The notes: generated from the sequence alone by a model not told the origin. Positions 53,543 through 63,263 are shown, numbered from the stretch's first letter. The stretch is DNA of 64,000 nucleotides from UBA5342 sp965662645 (GCA_965662645.1 CBFIII010000011.1:1-64000), one strand, 5' to 3'. A program made the numbers and translations.

Positions 53543-54505
53543 TTAGCGTGTAGGAACATAAATTTTATTGACTAATTCTTGGTATTCGTCAGTTGCTTCA
53601 CTCATAAACGTGATGCCGCCACCACTTCTATAGTTGAATTCTCCATTTTCCTTTTTTTCAATGTAACGTATGGCTATGGCACTATCAACTTGTCCATTAT
53701 CATAAACGCCAAAAACACCTGTATAGTATGAGCGGCTATCTAATTCAGCCTTTTTAATGATTTCTAAAGTTTTTTCTTTTGGAGCTCCACTGATGGAACC
53801 TGCGGGTAACATCTTTAATAACATATGACCAAAATCATCCTGCCAATTAGGGTAGAGGTCGCCACTTATTTCAGAACTAGTTTGAAGAATTTTTCCTCGG
53901 TTTGTTAATATTTCGCTAATATAACGAAACCTCTTAACTTCTACATTAGTCGCCACCATTGATAAATCGTTACGCATAAGATCTACAATAGTGTTGTGTT
54001 CCCATTTTTCTTTTTTATTATTTAGTAGTGTTTTTTCGGCGTCGGGAACATGGGCCATTATGGTTCCTTTCATGGGAAAGGTGCTAATTTTATTATTTTT
54101 TATCTGTATAAAACTTTCGGGTGAAAAGACGACAAATTGGTCTTTATAATTCAATTTATATATTGCTTTGGCATGTTTATAAATAGATTTAATATCGTTT
54201 TCAGTCTTTATTTTGCTTGGAAAAGTCAAATTAACTAAAAAAGAATCCCCTTTATTAATGGTTTTTTTTACAATGTTAAAAGACTGTTCATACCTTTTAT
54301 AAGATATAGGTGTGCTCTCTATTGGAATGTCATTCTCTTGTTGTTTCTGTTCGTAATTTGACAAGCTAAAGTAGATGCCCATTGATTTACAACTAGATAT
54401 CGGAAGTGCGACAGGCGTCTTCTTTTCAAAATCAATGAGAAAGAAGAAGGGAATTTTTTTTTTAATAAACTCCTTTGTTTGTTGGCAAAATTCTGTGCTG
54501 TTCAT
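53543..54505 (-). CDS. pabB: Aminodeoxychorismate synthase component I
   Basis: 320 aa from the ATG at 54505. The chorismate-binding domain shows GDSFLVNLTFPSKI, FVVFSPESFIQIKN, STFPMKGTIMA, HNTIVDLMRNDLSMVA and the C-terminal AGSISGAPKEKTLEIIKKAE and YRSGGGITFMS signatures. It converts chorismate and ammonia/glutamine-derived nitrogen to aminodeoxychorismate. The open frame extends to 54637, overlapping alaS, but a -7 box at 54536-54543 lies inside that extension and argues for 54505. No pabA glutaminase gene is adjacent. It forms an operon with pabC. Confidence 0.9.
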   Translation of the reverse strand: MNSTEFCQQTKEFIKKKIPFFFLIDFEKKTPVALPISSCKSMGIYFSLSNYEQKQQENDIPIESTPISYKRYEQSFNIVKKTINKGDSFLVNLTFPSKIKTENDIKSIYKHAKAIYKLNYKDQFVVFSPESFIQIKNNKISTFPMKGTIMAHVPDAEKTLLNNKKEKWEHNTIVDLMRNDLSMVATNVEVKRFRYISEILTNRGKILQTSSEISGDLYPNWQDDFGHMLLKMLPAGSISGAPKEKTLEIIKKAELDSRSYYTGVFGVYDNGQVDSAIAIRYIEKKENGEFNYRSGGGITFMSEATDEYQELVNKIYVPTR

Positions 54506-54535
54506 TACGTAATTTGTCTTGTGATATCTATTGGG

Positions 54536-54543
54536 CAAATGTA
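54536..54543 (-). promoter_or_regulatory. pabB -7 box
   Basis: The minus strand reads TACATTTG (TAnnTTTG), 30 bp upstream of the pabB ATG at 54505. Confidence 0.55.
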
Positions 54544-54553
54544 ATAATATCGC

Positions 54554-54561
54554 TACTTTTG
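54554..54561 (+). promoter_or_regulatory. alaS -7 box
   Basis: TACTTTTG (TAnnTTTG), 66 bp upstream of the alaS ATG. It is 10 bp from the divergent pabB box, so the two promoters share DNA and may compete. Confidence 0.55.
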
Positions 54562-54627
54562 TCACCCCGCAGCTAGAAAAAGTTTTCAACAAGCGGTTTT
54601 GAAATTGTAAAACAAGTAAATTGATAT

Positions 54628-57249
54628 ATGACAGCAAAGGAAATAAGACAAGCTTTTAAAGATTTCTTTGAATCAAAAGGGCATGTGATTGTACCTTCGG
54701 CACCGATGGTAATTAAAGATGATCCTACATTAATGTTTACTAATGCTGGGATGAATCAGTTTAAAGAAATCTTTTTAGATTTAAAACCCGCTAAAGCACC
54801 ACGTGTTGCCGATTCTCAAAAGTGCTTGCGTGTATCAGGAAAGCATAATGATTTAGAAGAGGTGGGGCATGATACTTATCATCATACGATGTTTGAGATG
54901 TTAGGTAATTGGTCTTTTGGTGATTATTTCAAAAAAGAGGCTATTGAATTTGCTTGGGAATTTTTAGTTGATAAGATGAAGCTAGATAAAGCAAATCTTT
55001 ATGCTACAGTTTTTGAAGGTGATACTGACGATAAGCTGGAACGTGATGATGAAGCTTCTTCTTACTGGAGTAAACTCCTTCCTGATAGTCATATCGTTAA
55101 TGGAAATAAAAAAGATAATTTCTGGGAAATGGGTGATGTAGGTCCTTGTGGACCTTGTTCCGAAATTCATATTGACTTGCGTTCTGATGCTGAAAAGAAA
55201 GTTATCTCAGGACGCGATTTGGTTAATATGGATCACCCTCAAGTTATTGAGATATGGAACCTTGTATTTATTCAATATAACCGTAAAGCGACAGGTGAAT
55301 TAGAGCTTCTGCCTAATAAACATATAGATACAGGTATGGGTTTTGAACGTCTTTGTATGGCTATTCAAGGCAAAACATCTAATTACGATACCGATGTATT
55401 TCAACCTTTATTACAAAATCTTGGAAAGATAGCTCATGTTACTTATGGTGATAATGAAGAAGTTGATATCGCTATGCGCGTTATTGCAGATCATGTACGT
55501 ACTATTGCTTTTTCTATAGCCGATGGTCAAATGCCATCTAATGTGAAAGCGGGTTACGTTATACGTCGTATCCTTCGCCGTGCGGTACGTTATGGTTATA
55601 CTTTCCTCAATCAGCGAGAAGCAACGTTGTATAAATTGGTACCTGTACTTATTGAAACGATGGGTGATGCTTATCCTGAATTGGAACAGCAAAAATCATT
55701 GATTGTTAAAGTTATTCAAGAAGAGGAGGAATCTTTTCTTCGGACTTTAGAGACTGGTATTCGCTTGTTAGATAAAATCATTACTACTACAAAAGAAGGA
55801 GCTTATAAGGTTGTAGAAGGTAAAGTAGCTTTCGAGTTGTATGATACTTATGGTTTTCCTCTTGATTTAACTGAATTGATTCTGAAAGAACAAGGTTTGG
55901 TGGTTAACCGTCGTGAGTTTGAGTCTGAGATGAATAAGCAGAAAGTGAGAGCCCGTAACGCTTCAGCTCAAGAAACGGATGATTGGACCATCTTATTGGA
56001 GGATGATGTAGAAGAGTTTGTAGGTTATGAATATACCGAAATAGAGCTTAAGATAACACGTTATCGTAAAGTTGTAGCTCAGAAAAAAACGTTTTATGAA
56101 TTGATATTTAACGTTACCCCATTTTATGGTGAAAGTGGCGGACAAGTAGGAGATACCGGTTACATTGAAGCGGATGGAAAAAAGACTTCCATTATTCAGA
56201 CGAAGAAAGTTCATAATCAAATTATTCATGTTGTAAAAGAATTGCCTGCCAATTTAGAGCTTAACTTTAAAGCGGTAGTAAACGTGAAAATGAGAAACCT
56301 TATAGCTGATAATCATACAGCTACTCATTTACTTCATGAGGCTTTACGCGAGGTTTTAGGAACGCATGTAGAGCAAAAAGGTTCTTTAGTATCTGCTGAT
56401 CAGTTACGCTTTGATTTTACTCATTTTCATAAAGTTTTACCTGAGGAGATAAGAAGGGTGGAGCAAATAGTAAATCAACGCATTCGTGAAAATATTGCCT
56501 TAAAAGAACACCGACAAGTACCTGTGCAAGAAGCACGAGATATGGGAGCTATGGCTCTTTTTGGGGAGAAATATGGTGATGTAGTACGAGTCATACAATT
56601 TGGTTCATCTATAGAACTTTGTGGTGGTACGCATGCTGCTTCTACGGGGCAATTGGGGTATTTTAAAATCATTTCAGAAGGAAGTATTTCGGCTGGAATC
56701 CGCCGTATAGAAGCGGTAACAGCAGATAAAGCAGAAGAGTTAATAGAGAGCACTTTTATTGAGTTTGACGAAATAGCGACGATGGTTAATGCGCCTAAAA
56801 AGGTAAAGGAAACAATCGAAAAATTGATAGAAGAAAATGCGACCTTAAAAAAAGAAGTGGTTATTTTTGAACATAAACAGATATTAGAGATTAAACAATT
56901 GTTGCTTAAAAACGTTGTAAACATAAATGGCATTAATGTGATTGCTCAAATTGTGAATTTGAAAAACGCTTCACAATTAAAAGATGCCTGTTTTATGTTA
57001 AAAGGCGAGAGTGAACAGCTTTTTTGCGTTTTAGGATCAGAATTTGAAGATGGTAAATGTGGATTAGCAATAATGATTTCAGATGATTTAGTAGCTGATA
57101 AATCTTTAAATGCTGGTCAAATCATTAGAGAAGCAGCTAAGGCTATTAAAGGTGGCGGGGGCGGACAAGCATTCTTCGCTACAGCTGGAGGTAAAGATGC
57201 CAAAGGGATTCAAAGTGCGATTGATATTACATTACACAGTATAAAATAA
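54628..57249 (+). CDS. alaS: Alanine-tRNA ligase
   Basis: 873 aa, the normal length. The class II catalytic domain is at residues 1-240 (MFTNAGMNQFKEIFL, HHTMFEMLGNWSFGDYFKKE, DTGMGFERL). The tRNA-recognition region follows to about residue 450. The editing domain shows HTATHLLH near 567 and CGGTHAASTGQLG near 668. The C-terminal oligomerisation domain ends with GGGGGQAFFATAGGKD. All essential zinc-binding residues appear present. Divergent from pabB; the nucleotide-sugar dehydrogenase gene follows after 29 bp. Confidence 0.98.
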   Translation: MTAKEIRQAFKDFFESKGHVIVPSAPMVIKDDPTLMFTNAGMNQFKEIFLDLKPAKAPRVADSQKCLRVSGKHNDLEEVGHDTYHHTMFEMLGNWSFGDYFKKEAIEFAWEFLVDKMKLDKANLYATVFEGDTDDKLERDDEASSYWSKLLPDSHIVNGNKKDNFWEMGDVGPCGPCSEIHIDLRSDAEKKVISGRDLVNMDHPQVIEIWNLVFIQYNRKATGELELLPNKHIDTGMGFERLCMAIQGKTSNYDTDVFQPLLQNLGKIAHVTYGDNEEVDIAMRVIADHVRTIAFSIADGQMPSNVKAGYVIRRILRRAVRYGYTFLNQREATLYKLVPVLIETMGDAYPELEQQKSLIVKVIQEEEESFLRTLETGIRLLDKIITTTKEGAYKVVEGKVAFELYDTYGFPLDLTELILKEQGLVVNRREFESEMNKQKVRARNASAQETDDWTILLEDDVEEFVGYEYTEIELKITRYRKVVAQKKTFYELIFNVTPFYGESGGQVGDTGYIEADGKKTSIIQTKKVHNQIIHVVKELPANLELNFKAVVNVKMRNLIADNHTATHLLHEALREVLGTHVEQKGSLVSADQLRFDFTHFHKVLPEEIRRVEQIVNQRIRENIALKEHRQVPVQEARDMGAMALFGEKYGDVVRVIQFGSSIELCGGTHAASTGQLGYFKIISEGSISAGIRRIEAVTADKAEELIESTFIEFDEIATMVNAPKKVKETIEKLIEENATLKKEVVIFEHKQILEIKQLLLKNVVNINGINVIAQIVNLKNASQLKDACFMLKGESEQLFCVLGSEFEDGKCGLAIMISDDLVADKSLNAGQIIREAAKAIKGGGGGQAFFATAGGKDAKGIQSAIDITLHSIK

Positions 57250-57278
57250 TAATATATTCAACTTTTTACTTATTAAAA

Positions 57279-58526
57279 ATGGAAAAAATTGCAGTTATTG
57301 GTCTAGGATACGTAGGTTTACCTTTGGCTATTGAGTTTGCTAAGAAATATCCAACTTTTGGATATGATATATATGAAGAACGTGTGGCTGAACTACGTAG
57401 TGGTAAGGATAATACGCTGGAAGCAGACGAAGATGATTTGAAAAAATCAACGATTACATTTACTTCAAATTTAGATGAGATTACAGATTGTAATGTTTTT
57501 ATCGTAGCCGTTCCTACGCCTACCGATAAATTTCACAAACCAGATCTTACTCCTTTAGTAAAAGCGAGCGAAACGGTTGGGAAAGTTCTAAGTAAGGGTG
57601 ATGTTGTTATTTATGAATCTACTGTTTATCCTGGAGTCACAGAAGATGAATGTGTGCCTGTATTGGAACGTGTTTCTGGTCTGAAATATAATGAAGATTT
57701 TTATTGTGGTTATTCTCCTGAACGTATTAATCCGGGGGATAAAGTGCATACATTACGTAATATCACAAAGATCACTTCTGGTTCTACTCCTGAGATAGCT
57801 GATAAAGTAGATGCTCTTTATAATTCTATTTTGGAAAATGGAACACATAAAGCAGCCAGTATCAAAGTAGCTGAAGCGGCTAAAGTTATTGAGAATTCAC
57901 AACGTGATATCAATATTGCTTTTGTTAATGAGTTATCAAAAATCTTTTGTCATTTGGGTATTGATACTTTAGATGTATTAGAGGCTGCTGGTTCTAAATG
58001 GAACTTCCTTCCATTCCGTCCAGGACTTGTAGGAGGTCACTGTATTGGTGTAGATCCATATTATTTGGCTCAGAAAGCTGAAGAAGTGGGTTATCATCCT
58101 GAGATTATTTTAGCTGGTCGTCGTATGAATGATGGTATGGGCCGTTGGATAGCAGGAGAAGTAGTTAAGTCGATGATTAAAAAAGACTTTCGTGTTAAAA
58201 CGGGTAAGGTTTTAATTCTTGGTATCACTTTCAAAGAAAATTGCCCTGATATTCGTAATACTAAGGTGATTGATCTTTTGAACGAATTTAAAGATTACGG
58301 TTGCCCAGTAGAAGTATATGATCCTTGGGCTAATAAGGAAAAAGTCAAAGCGGAATATGGAGTTTCTTTAATTGATGCACCTAGTAATGATTATGCTGCA
58401 GTGGTTTTAGCTGTTGCTCACGATAAATTTAAAACATTAGATATTAATTCTCTTGTGAAAGAATCTGGTGTTATTTATGACATCAAAGGATTTTTAGATC
58501 GTGACAAGGTAACTGATAGATTATAA
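57279..58526 (+). CDS. UDP-sugar 6-dehydrogenase (TviB/WbpA-like nucleotide-sugar dehydrogenase)
   Basis: 415 aa. IAVIGLGYVGLPLAIEFAKK (residues 4-23) is the NAD-binding motif, PTPTDKFHKPDLTPL near 86 and YESTVYPGVTEDECV near 114 follow, and the catalytic Cys lies in GGHCIGVDPYYLAQKAEEVG near 255. The C-terminal domain GKVLILGITFKENCPDIRNT closes the fold. The NTLE/EVDEDDL-type region resembles the Vi-antigen TviB and WbpA group that oxidises UDP-GlcNAc or UDP-GalNAc to the uronic acid, for O-antigen or capsule. No glycosyltransferases follow, only rfbA, so the polysaccharide cannot be named. Confidence 0.9.
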   Translation: MEKIAVIGLGYVGLPLAIEFAKKYPTFGYDIYEERVAELRSGKDNTLEADEDDLKKSTITFTSNLDEITDCNVFIVAVPTPTDKFHKPDLTPLVKASETVGKVLSKGDVVIYESTVYPGVTEDECVPVLERVSGLKYNEDFYCGYSPERINPGDKVHTLRNITKITSGSTPEIADKVDALYNSILENGTHKAASIKVAEAAKVIENSQRDINIAFVNELSKIFCHLGIDTLDVLEAAGSKWNFLPFRPGLVGGHCIGVDPYYLAQKAEEVGYHPEIILAGRRMNDGMGRWIAGEVVKSMIKKDFRVKTGKVLILGITFKENCPDIRNTKVIDLLNEFKDYGCPVEVYDPWANKEKVKAEYGVSLIDAPSNDYAAVVLAVAHDKFKTLDINSLVKESGVIYDIKGFLDRDKVTDRL

Positions 58527-58536
58527 GATTATTATA

Positions 58537-58588
58537 AAACAATAACAGGAAAGCTTGTTTTTCCCTTATTGCTGAAGTGTTATTGTTT
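58537..58588 (+). terminator. Hairpin between the dehydrogenase and rfbA
   Basis: AAACAATAACA and TGTTATTGTTT form a perfect 11-bp stem around a 30-nt loop containing GGAAAgcttgtTTTTCC. It is followed by a weak T-rich stretch. It could be an attenuator or a weak terminator before rfbA. Confidence 0.5.
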
Positions 58589-58614
58589 GATTTTTATTAA
58601 TAAATATTTCAAAT

Positions 58615-59487
58615 ATGAAAGGTATTGTATTAGCAGGAGGTAGTGGTACGCGTTTGCATCCGATTACGAAAGGAGTGAGTAAGCAATTGTTACCCATCTA
58701 TGATAAGCCCATGATTTATTATCCGATATCGGTCTTGATGTTGGCTGGTATTCGAGAGATTCTCATTATCTCTACGCCTACAGACCTTCCATTTTTTGAA
58801 CGTTTATTAGGTGATGGCAAAGAATTAGGTGTTTCTTTTACATACATAGAACAGCCTTCTCCTGATGGTTTAGCACAAGCTTTTATTCTTGGCGAGACAT
58901 TTATTGGTGATGATAATGTTTGTTTAGTTCTGGGTGATAATATTTTTTATGGTCGCGGTTTTTCTAAGTTATTGTTACACGCTGTAGAAAATGCAGAAAA
59001 GAAAAAGTTAGCAACTATCTTTGGTTATTCTGTTGAAGATCCAGAGCGTTATGGTGTGGCTGAAGTAGATGCCAAGGGTAATGTTTTGAGTCTAGAAGAG
59101 AAGCCACAAAACCCTAAATCTAATCTAGCAGTGACTGGTTTATATTTCTATACTAATGAAGTTGTTGAGATTGCTAAAAACATAAAACCTTCGGCACGTG
59201 GTGAATTAGAGATTACAACGGTTAATGAAGAATTTTTGAAACGCAAACGTCTTAAATTAGAAATGATGAGTCGTGGTTTTGCTTGGTTAGATACTGGTAC
59301 TCATGAATCATTGATTGAAGCCGGACAATTTGTTCAGATAGTAGAAAAACGTCAAGGATTAAAGATCGCTTGTTTAGAAGAAATAGCTTATATGCGTGGT
59401 TTTATTGATAAAGAACAACTCAAGGTTTTAGCTCTAGCGTTAAGTAAGAATCAATATGGCAAATATTTGATGAAAATAGCAGAATAG
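58615..59487 (+). CDS. rfbA: Glucose-1-phosphate thymidylyltransferase
   Basis: 290 aa. GIVLAGGSGTRLHPITKGVS (residues 3-22) is the nucleotidyltransferase signature. KQLLPIYDKPMIYYPI, LVLGDNIFYGRG near 105 and VEDPERYGVAEVD near 143 match RmlA/RfbA, which makes dTDP-glucose from dTTP and glucose 1-phosphate. It is the first step toward dTDP-rhamnose and related sugars. rfbB, rfbC and rfbD are not in the window. It ends at a strong terminator. Confidence 0.95.
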   Translation: MKGIVLAGGSGTRLHPITKGVSKQLLPIYDKPMIYYPISVLMLAGIREILIISTPTDLPFFERLLGDGKELGVSFTYIEQPSPDGLAQAFILGETFIGDDNVCLVLGDNIFYGRGFSKLLLHAVENAEKKKLATIFGYSVEDPERYGVAEVDAKGNVLSLEEKPQNPKSNLAVTGLYFYTNEVVEIAKNIKPSARGELEITTVNEEFLKRKRLKLEMMSRGFAWLDTGTHESLIEAGQFVQIVEKRQGLKIACLEEIAYMRGFIDKEQLKVLALALSKNQYGKYLMKIAE

Positions 59488-59510
59488 AAATTTTAACTCA
59501 ATAATAAAAT

Positions 59511-59542
59511 AAGGGTTTCGCAAGATGTGAAACCCTTTTTTT
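59511..59542 (+). terminator. Rho-independent terminator of rfbA
   Basis: AAGGGTTTC and GAAACCCTT form a 9-bp stem with a T run. The prmC ATG begins only 4 bp later, so prmC must rely on readthrough or on a promoter inside rfbA. Confidence 0.88.
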
Positions 59543-59545
59543 GAT

Positions 59546-60382
59546 ATGACTTATCGCGAAATACATCGATACATAACAACACAACTTCAAGGTCTTTATG
59601 CTTTAGAAGAAGCGTCTGCGATGGCTTACCGCCTTATCTCTTTTTTTTATAAAAAAGAAAAGATCGATATTGCTTTGTCTAAAGATAATAATGTTGATAT
59701 TCATTTAGTTCAGGATGTCCTGAATCAATTGTGTGAAGGAAAACCGCTGCAATATGTAACAGGGGAAGCTTATTTTTATGATCTTGTTTTTTATGTGAAT
59801 GAAAACGTGTTAATACCGCGGTCTGAAACGGAAGAATTAATTGATTTAATCATTAATAAAACGACTATTGCTTCACCACAGATACTTGATATTGGAACAG
59901 GAAGTGGATGTATTCCTATTGCTTTGAAAAAAAACATAAAAGGGGCTTACGTGTATTCATGTGACATTTCGGAACAAGCTTTAGTTGTAGCGAAAGAAAA
60001 TGCACGGCGTAATGATACGCCTATTTCATTTTTTAAGTGTGATATTCTACAGATCGACCATTTAGAGAGAGGATACGATATCATTGTGAGTAATCCGCCT
60101 TACGTCACGGAAAGTGATAAAAAGCAGATGCATAAAAATGTATTAGATTATGAACCTTGGCAAGCTTTGTTTGTAGCGGATGATAAAGCGCTTATCTTTT
60201 ATTCTAAAATTGCTGATTTAGCTTGGCAACATCTCAATAAAGGAGGAAAACTATATTTTGAAATTAATGAAAATTATGGTGAAGCTACCAAAGAAATGCT
60301 TATTCATCGCGGGTTTTCTGAGGTCGAAATTCTGAAAGATCTTTTCGGAAAAGATAGGATGAGTTCCTGTGTCAAATTATAG
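59546..60382 (+). CDS. prmC: Peptide chain release factor N5-glutamine methyltransferase
   Basis: 278 aa. The N-terminal helical domain (GKPLQYVTGEAYFYDLVFYV) positions release factors. The Rossmann domain has ILDIGTGSGCIPIAL near 113 (SAM), and SNPPYVTESDK near 183 is the catalytic NPPY that methylates the Gln of the GGQ motif in RF1/RF2. RSETEELID near 93 is another PrmC/HemK hallmark. The start codon lies just after the rfbA terminator. The Phe-rich SFFYKKEKIDIAL segment is the usual N-terminal region. Confidence 0.94.
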   Translation: MTYREIHRYITTQLQGLYALEEASAMAYRLISFFYKKEKIDIALSKDNNVDIHLVQDVLNQLCEGKPLQYVTGEAYFYDLVFYVNENVLIPRSETEELIDLIINKTTIASPQILDIGTGSGCIPIALKKNIKGAYVYSCDISEQALVVAKENARRNDTPISFFKCDILQIDHLERGYDIIVSNPPYVTESDKKQMHKNVLDYEPWQALFVADDKALIFYSKIADLAWQHLNKGGKLYFEINENYGEATKEMLIHRGFSEVEILKDLFGKDRMSSCVKL

Positions 60383-60601
60383 TGTGCTCTTTGTTTTGGC
60401 AACTTTAAGTGAATGTTAGTGTTGATATTTAAGTTTGAGATATTAACTTAATAGATGCTATGTACTTAAGGATGCTTATTTACTGGTAGATAGATTGAAA
60501 GAGCCTCATTGCAATACTGTATTATTTACTTCACACTATTCATATCTCTCTTAGCGTTGATGATGCTTTCGTTAAAACATGGATTAAAGGTAATTTTTAA
60601 T

Positions 60602-60609
60602 TAATTTTG
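60602..60609 (+). promoter_or_regulatory. -7 box of the BatE-like gene
   Basis: TAATTTTG (TAnnTTTG), 56 bp upstream of the ATG at 60666. The preceding 219 bp after prmC hold nothing recognisable. Confidence 0.55.
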
Positions 60610-60665
60610 TCATTCGAAAGGCATATTATTTGTTATATCATCGCAAACTCAAAAACACAATAAAA

Positions 60666-61412
60666 ATGAAGAAAATATTAATTCTTTTATCTCTTCTATC
60701 GTTTCTTTCTGTAAATGCACAAATATCTCTTTATGAGCAAGCTAATGCTTTGTATCAACAAGAACAATACCATGAAGCGGAAGCTTTGTATGATTCTGTA
60801 ATTACTTCGGGTTATATATCGGCCGAATTGTATTATAACTTGGGTAATGCACAATATCAGAATGGAAAAATAGCACCTTGTATCTTGAGTTATGAAAGAG
60901 CTCTACAGTTGGCTCCAACTGATGAGGATATTAATTATAACTTAGAATTAGTACAACAACATGTTATTGATGATATCGAAGAAGTTGATATCTTTTTCTT
61001 GAAAAAAATGATGTATAATATGCGTGTATCTCAGTCTTCTGATACCTGGGGAATTATTAGCTTATTATGTTTCTTTATCGGTGCTTTATCCTTGGTGTTC
61101 TTTTTCTTATCGCGTATTTCATTTCTTAAACGCACAGGCTTTTATTTATTTATCATCGCTTTTGTCTTTTCGTTAACTACCTTATCATTTGCACGAAAAA
61201 GTAAATATGAAATGACTTCGCACGAAGGAGCAATTGTTTTAGTACCTACCGTAACTGTGAAGAGTTCGCCTAATGAGAGTGGTACCCAAATATTCGTTAT
61301 ACACGAAGGTACAAAAGTGAAAATTACAGATTACTTAAATGATTGGGTTGAAATAATGCTGAGCGATGGCCATAAAGGATGGGTTAAAACAATAACAATA
61401 GAAGCAATATAA
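60666..61412 (+). CDS. BatE-like TPR and SH3-domain membrane protein
   Basis: 248 aa from the ATG at 60666; a TTG 36 bp upstream is open but would bury the signal peptide. The order is: signal peptide (LILLSLLSFLSVNAQ), TPR repeats at about residues 20-95 (YYNLGNAQYQNGKIAPCILS), two membrane helices near 125-180 (IISLLCFFIGALSLVFFFLS), and a C-terminal bacterial SH3 domain (VTVKSSPNESGTQIFVIHEG). This matches BatE of the Bacteroidota aerotolerance (Bat) operon. The batA-D genes are not in the window, so its function here is uncertain. The next gene follows after 10 bp. Confidence 0.75.
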   Translation: MKKILILLSLLSFLSVNAQISLYEQANALYQQEQYHEAEALYDSVITSGYISAELYYNLGNAQYQNGKIAPCILSYERALQLAPTDEDINYNLELVQQHVIDDIEEVDIFFLKKMMYNMRVSQSSDTWGIISLLCFFIGALSLVFFFLSRISFLKRTGFYLFIIAFVFSLTTLSFARKSKYEMTSHEGAIVLVPTVTVKSSPNESGTQIFVIHEGTKVKITDYLNDWVEIMLSDGHKGWVKTITIEAI

Positions 61413-61422
61413 TAAGATAAAA

Positions 61423-62118
61423 ATGGCTAAAAAACAAAATGAGAATGCGTTGACTAATTTACTTTTCAATATTATTGTTCCTGCAGTGATATTGATGAAA
61501 TTTAGTAAAGAACAGTATTTAGGTTCAACATGGGGATTGGTTATAGCATTGGCTTTTCCGGCTATTTATTTTTTGTATGATCTCTTTAAAAATAAAAAAA
61601 CGAATTTCATATCTATTCTTGGTTTTGTTAGTGTATTATTAACAGGTGGTATTGGTTTATTAGCTCTTTCTCCTAGAATTTATGCTATTAAAGAAGCTTT
61701 AATTCCCTTCATCATTGGTGTGGCTGTCCTTGCTTCTGTACGAACTAAATATGCTGTATTTAATAAACTCTTGTACCGGCCTGAAGTTTTTGAAGTGACA
61801 AAGATAGATCAGATATTAAACGATAATGGAAACAAAGAAACCTTTATTAAGAAAATGACTTATGCTAATTTCTTTTTGTCATCTTCTTTTTTCTTATCTT
61901 CTTTTTTAAATTATGGTTTAGCCCGTTTGATTGTGAAAAGTCCTTCTGGTGAGGCTTTTAATGAGGAAGTAGGGAAGATGACTATGTTAAGTTATCCTGT
62001 CATCGTTTTACCGTCAATGATAATTCTGGGTTTAGTGTTTTATTTTTTTATTCGTGATATTAAACGCTTAACAGGTTTAACCTTTGAAGAAGTTTTAGCT
62101 ATAAAAGACACGAAATAA
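61423..62118 (+). CDS. VC0807-like integral membrane protein
   Basis: 231 aa with about six membrane helices: near residues 12-30, 34-51, 60-80, 87-105, 147-168 and 192-214. The N-terminal KKQNENALTNLLFNIIVPAV and the loop LNDNGNKETFIKKMTYANFF resemble a group labelled VC0807 family, related to intracellular septation or transporter-like proteins. No catalytic motif is seen. It lies 10 bp after the BatE-like gene and 10 bp before lpxB, so it is probably cotranscribed with both. Confidence 0.6.
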   Translation: MAKKQNENALTNLLFNIIVPAVILMKFSKEQYLGSTWGLVIALAFPAIYFLYDLFKNKKTNFISILGFVSVLLTGGIGLLALSPRIYAIKEALIPFIIGVAVLASVRTKYAVFNKLLYRPEVFEVTKIDQILNDNGNKETFIKKMTYANFFLSSSFFLSSFLNYGLARLIVKSPSGEAFNEEVGKMTMLSYPVIVLPSMIILGLVFYFFIRDIKRLTGLTFEEVLAIKDTK

Positions 62119-62128
62119 AATTGCGCTA

Positions 62129-63262
62129 ATGAAGTATTTTTTTATCATTGGAGAACGTTCAGGAGATTTACATGCTTCTAATCTTATTCGTGCTATACGG
62201 CAAAAAGACCCTGAAGCCATTATAGAAGGAGTAGGAGGTGAATTATCGCAATCGGCTGGGATGAAGCTGACGTATCATTATAAGGATATGTCTGTCATGG
62301 GAATTGTTCAAGTGATATTACATCTTAGGATGATAAAACAGAATTTCAGACGTTGTGAGAATGCTCTCTTTGATTTTAATCCTGATGCTGTAGTCCTTGT
62401 TGATTTCCCAGGCTTTAACTTACGCATGGCTAAATATGCCAAAGAAAGAGGGTTTAAAGTCTTTTATTATATTGCACCTAAAGTGTGGGCTTCGCGCAGC
62501 AAAAGAGTCGCAAAGATTAAGGCCTATACGGATAAGGTTTTTACCATTTTCCCTTTTGAAAACGATTTCTTTTCTAAACATAAGGTGGATTTTCAATATG
62601 TAGGAAATCCACTTCTAGATGCTTTAGAACGTCGCAATAATAAAGATGAGAGTAAATCCGATTTCATTGAAAGATATCATCTCAAAAAGAAACCCATCAT
62701 TGCTTTGTTGGCTGGGAGTCGTCGTCAAGAAGTAAAAAAAATGCTTCCTAAATATCTTGCTGTGAGTGATGAGTTTCCCGACTATCAAGTGGTATTGGCA
62801 GGTGTGGATAATTTAGGACACGATTTTTATCAGAAAATAGTAGGTAAATCTTCCTTACCTCCTATTATTTATAATGACACCTATACTTTATTGCAGAATT
62901 CTGAGGCAGCATTGGTTACTTCTGGTACTGCAACATTAGAAACTGCTTTGTTAAAGATACCACAAGCTGCTTGTTATGATTTAGGAGGAGGGAAATTTAT
63001 CTATACACTCTATGATACTTTTATGCTAAAAGTTAAATATGTTACGTTGGTGAATTTAATTCTGAATAAGTTTGTCATCAAAGAGTTTTTACAACATCAT
63101 TTAAGTGTAGAAAATTTAAAGAGAGAACTGCACTTGATTCTAGAAGATAAAGTATATCGTGAAAATATGATTTTAAACTACGAAATAATCATTAAAAAAC
63201 TGGGAGGCATAGGTGCATCAGATAAAACGGCAGAGGCTATATACACTTTAATAACACAATAA
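62129..63262 (+). CDS. lpxB: Lipid-A-disaccharide synthase
   Basis: 377 aa, the usual length. It condenses UDP-2,3-diacylglucosamine with lipid X to the lipid A disaccharide at the inner membrane. YFFIIGERSGDLHASNLIRA (residues 3-22) is the family start. YYIAPKVWASR near 117 and LLAGSRRQEVKKMLP near 192 are GT-B fold signatures, and SGTATLETALL near 269 is the nucleotide-sugar site. It shows that the organism makes lipid A. The PAP2 phosphatase gene follows 1 bp later, which suggests a lipid A-related role for it. Confidence 0.96.
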   Translation: MKYFFIIGERSGDLHASNLIRAIRQKDPEAIIEGVGGELSQSAGMKLTYHYKDMSVMGIVQVILHLRMIKQNFRRCENALFDFNPDAVVLVDFPGFNLRMAKYAKERGFKVFYYIAPKVWASRSKRVAKIKAYTDKVFTIFPFENDFFSKHKVDFQYVGNPLLDALERRNNKDESKSDFIERYHLKKKPIIALLAGSRRQEVKKMLPKYLAVSDEFPDYQVVLAGVDNLGHDFYQKIVGKSSLPPIIYNDTYTLLQNSEAALVTSGTATLETALLKIPQAACYDLGGGKFIYTLYDTFMLKVKYVTLVNLILNKFVIKEFLQHHLSVENLKRELHLILEDKVYRENMILNYEIIIKKLGGIGASDKTAEAIYTLITQ

Positions 63263-63263
63263 A

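Noticed and set aside
54506..54637. A 44-codon N-terminal extension of PabB overlapping alaS.
   Set aside because: It contains both divergent promoter boxes and has no homology to the family; the start at 54505 gives a normal N-terminus.
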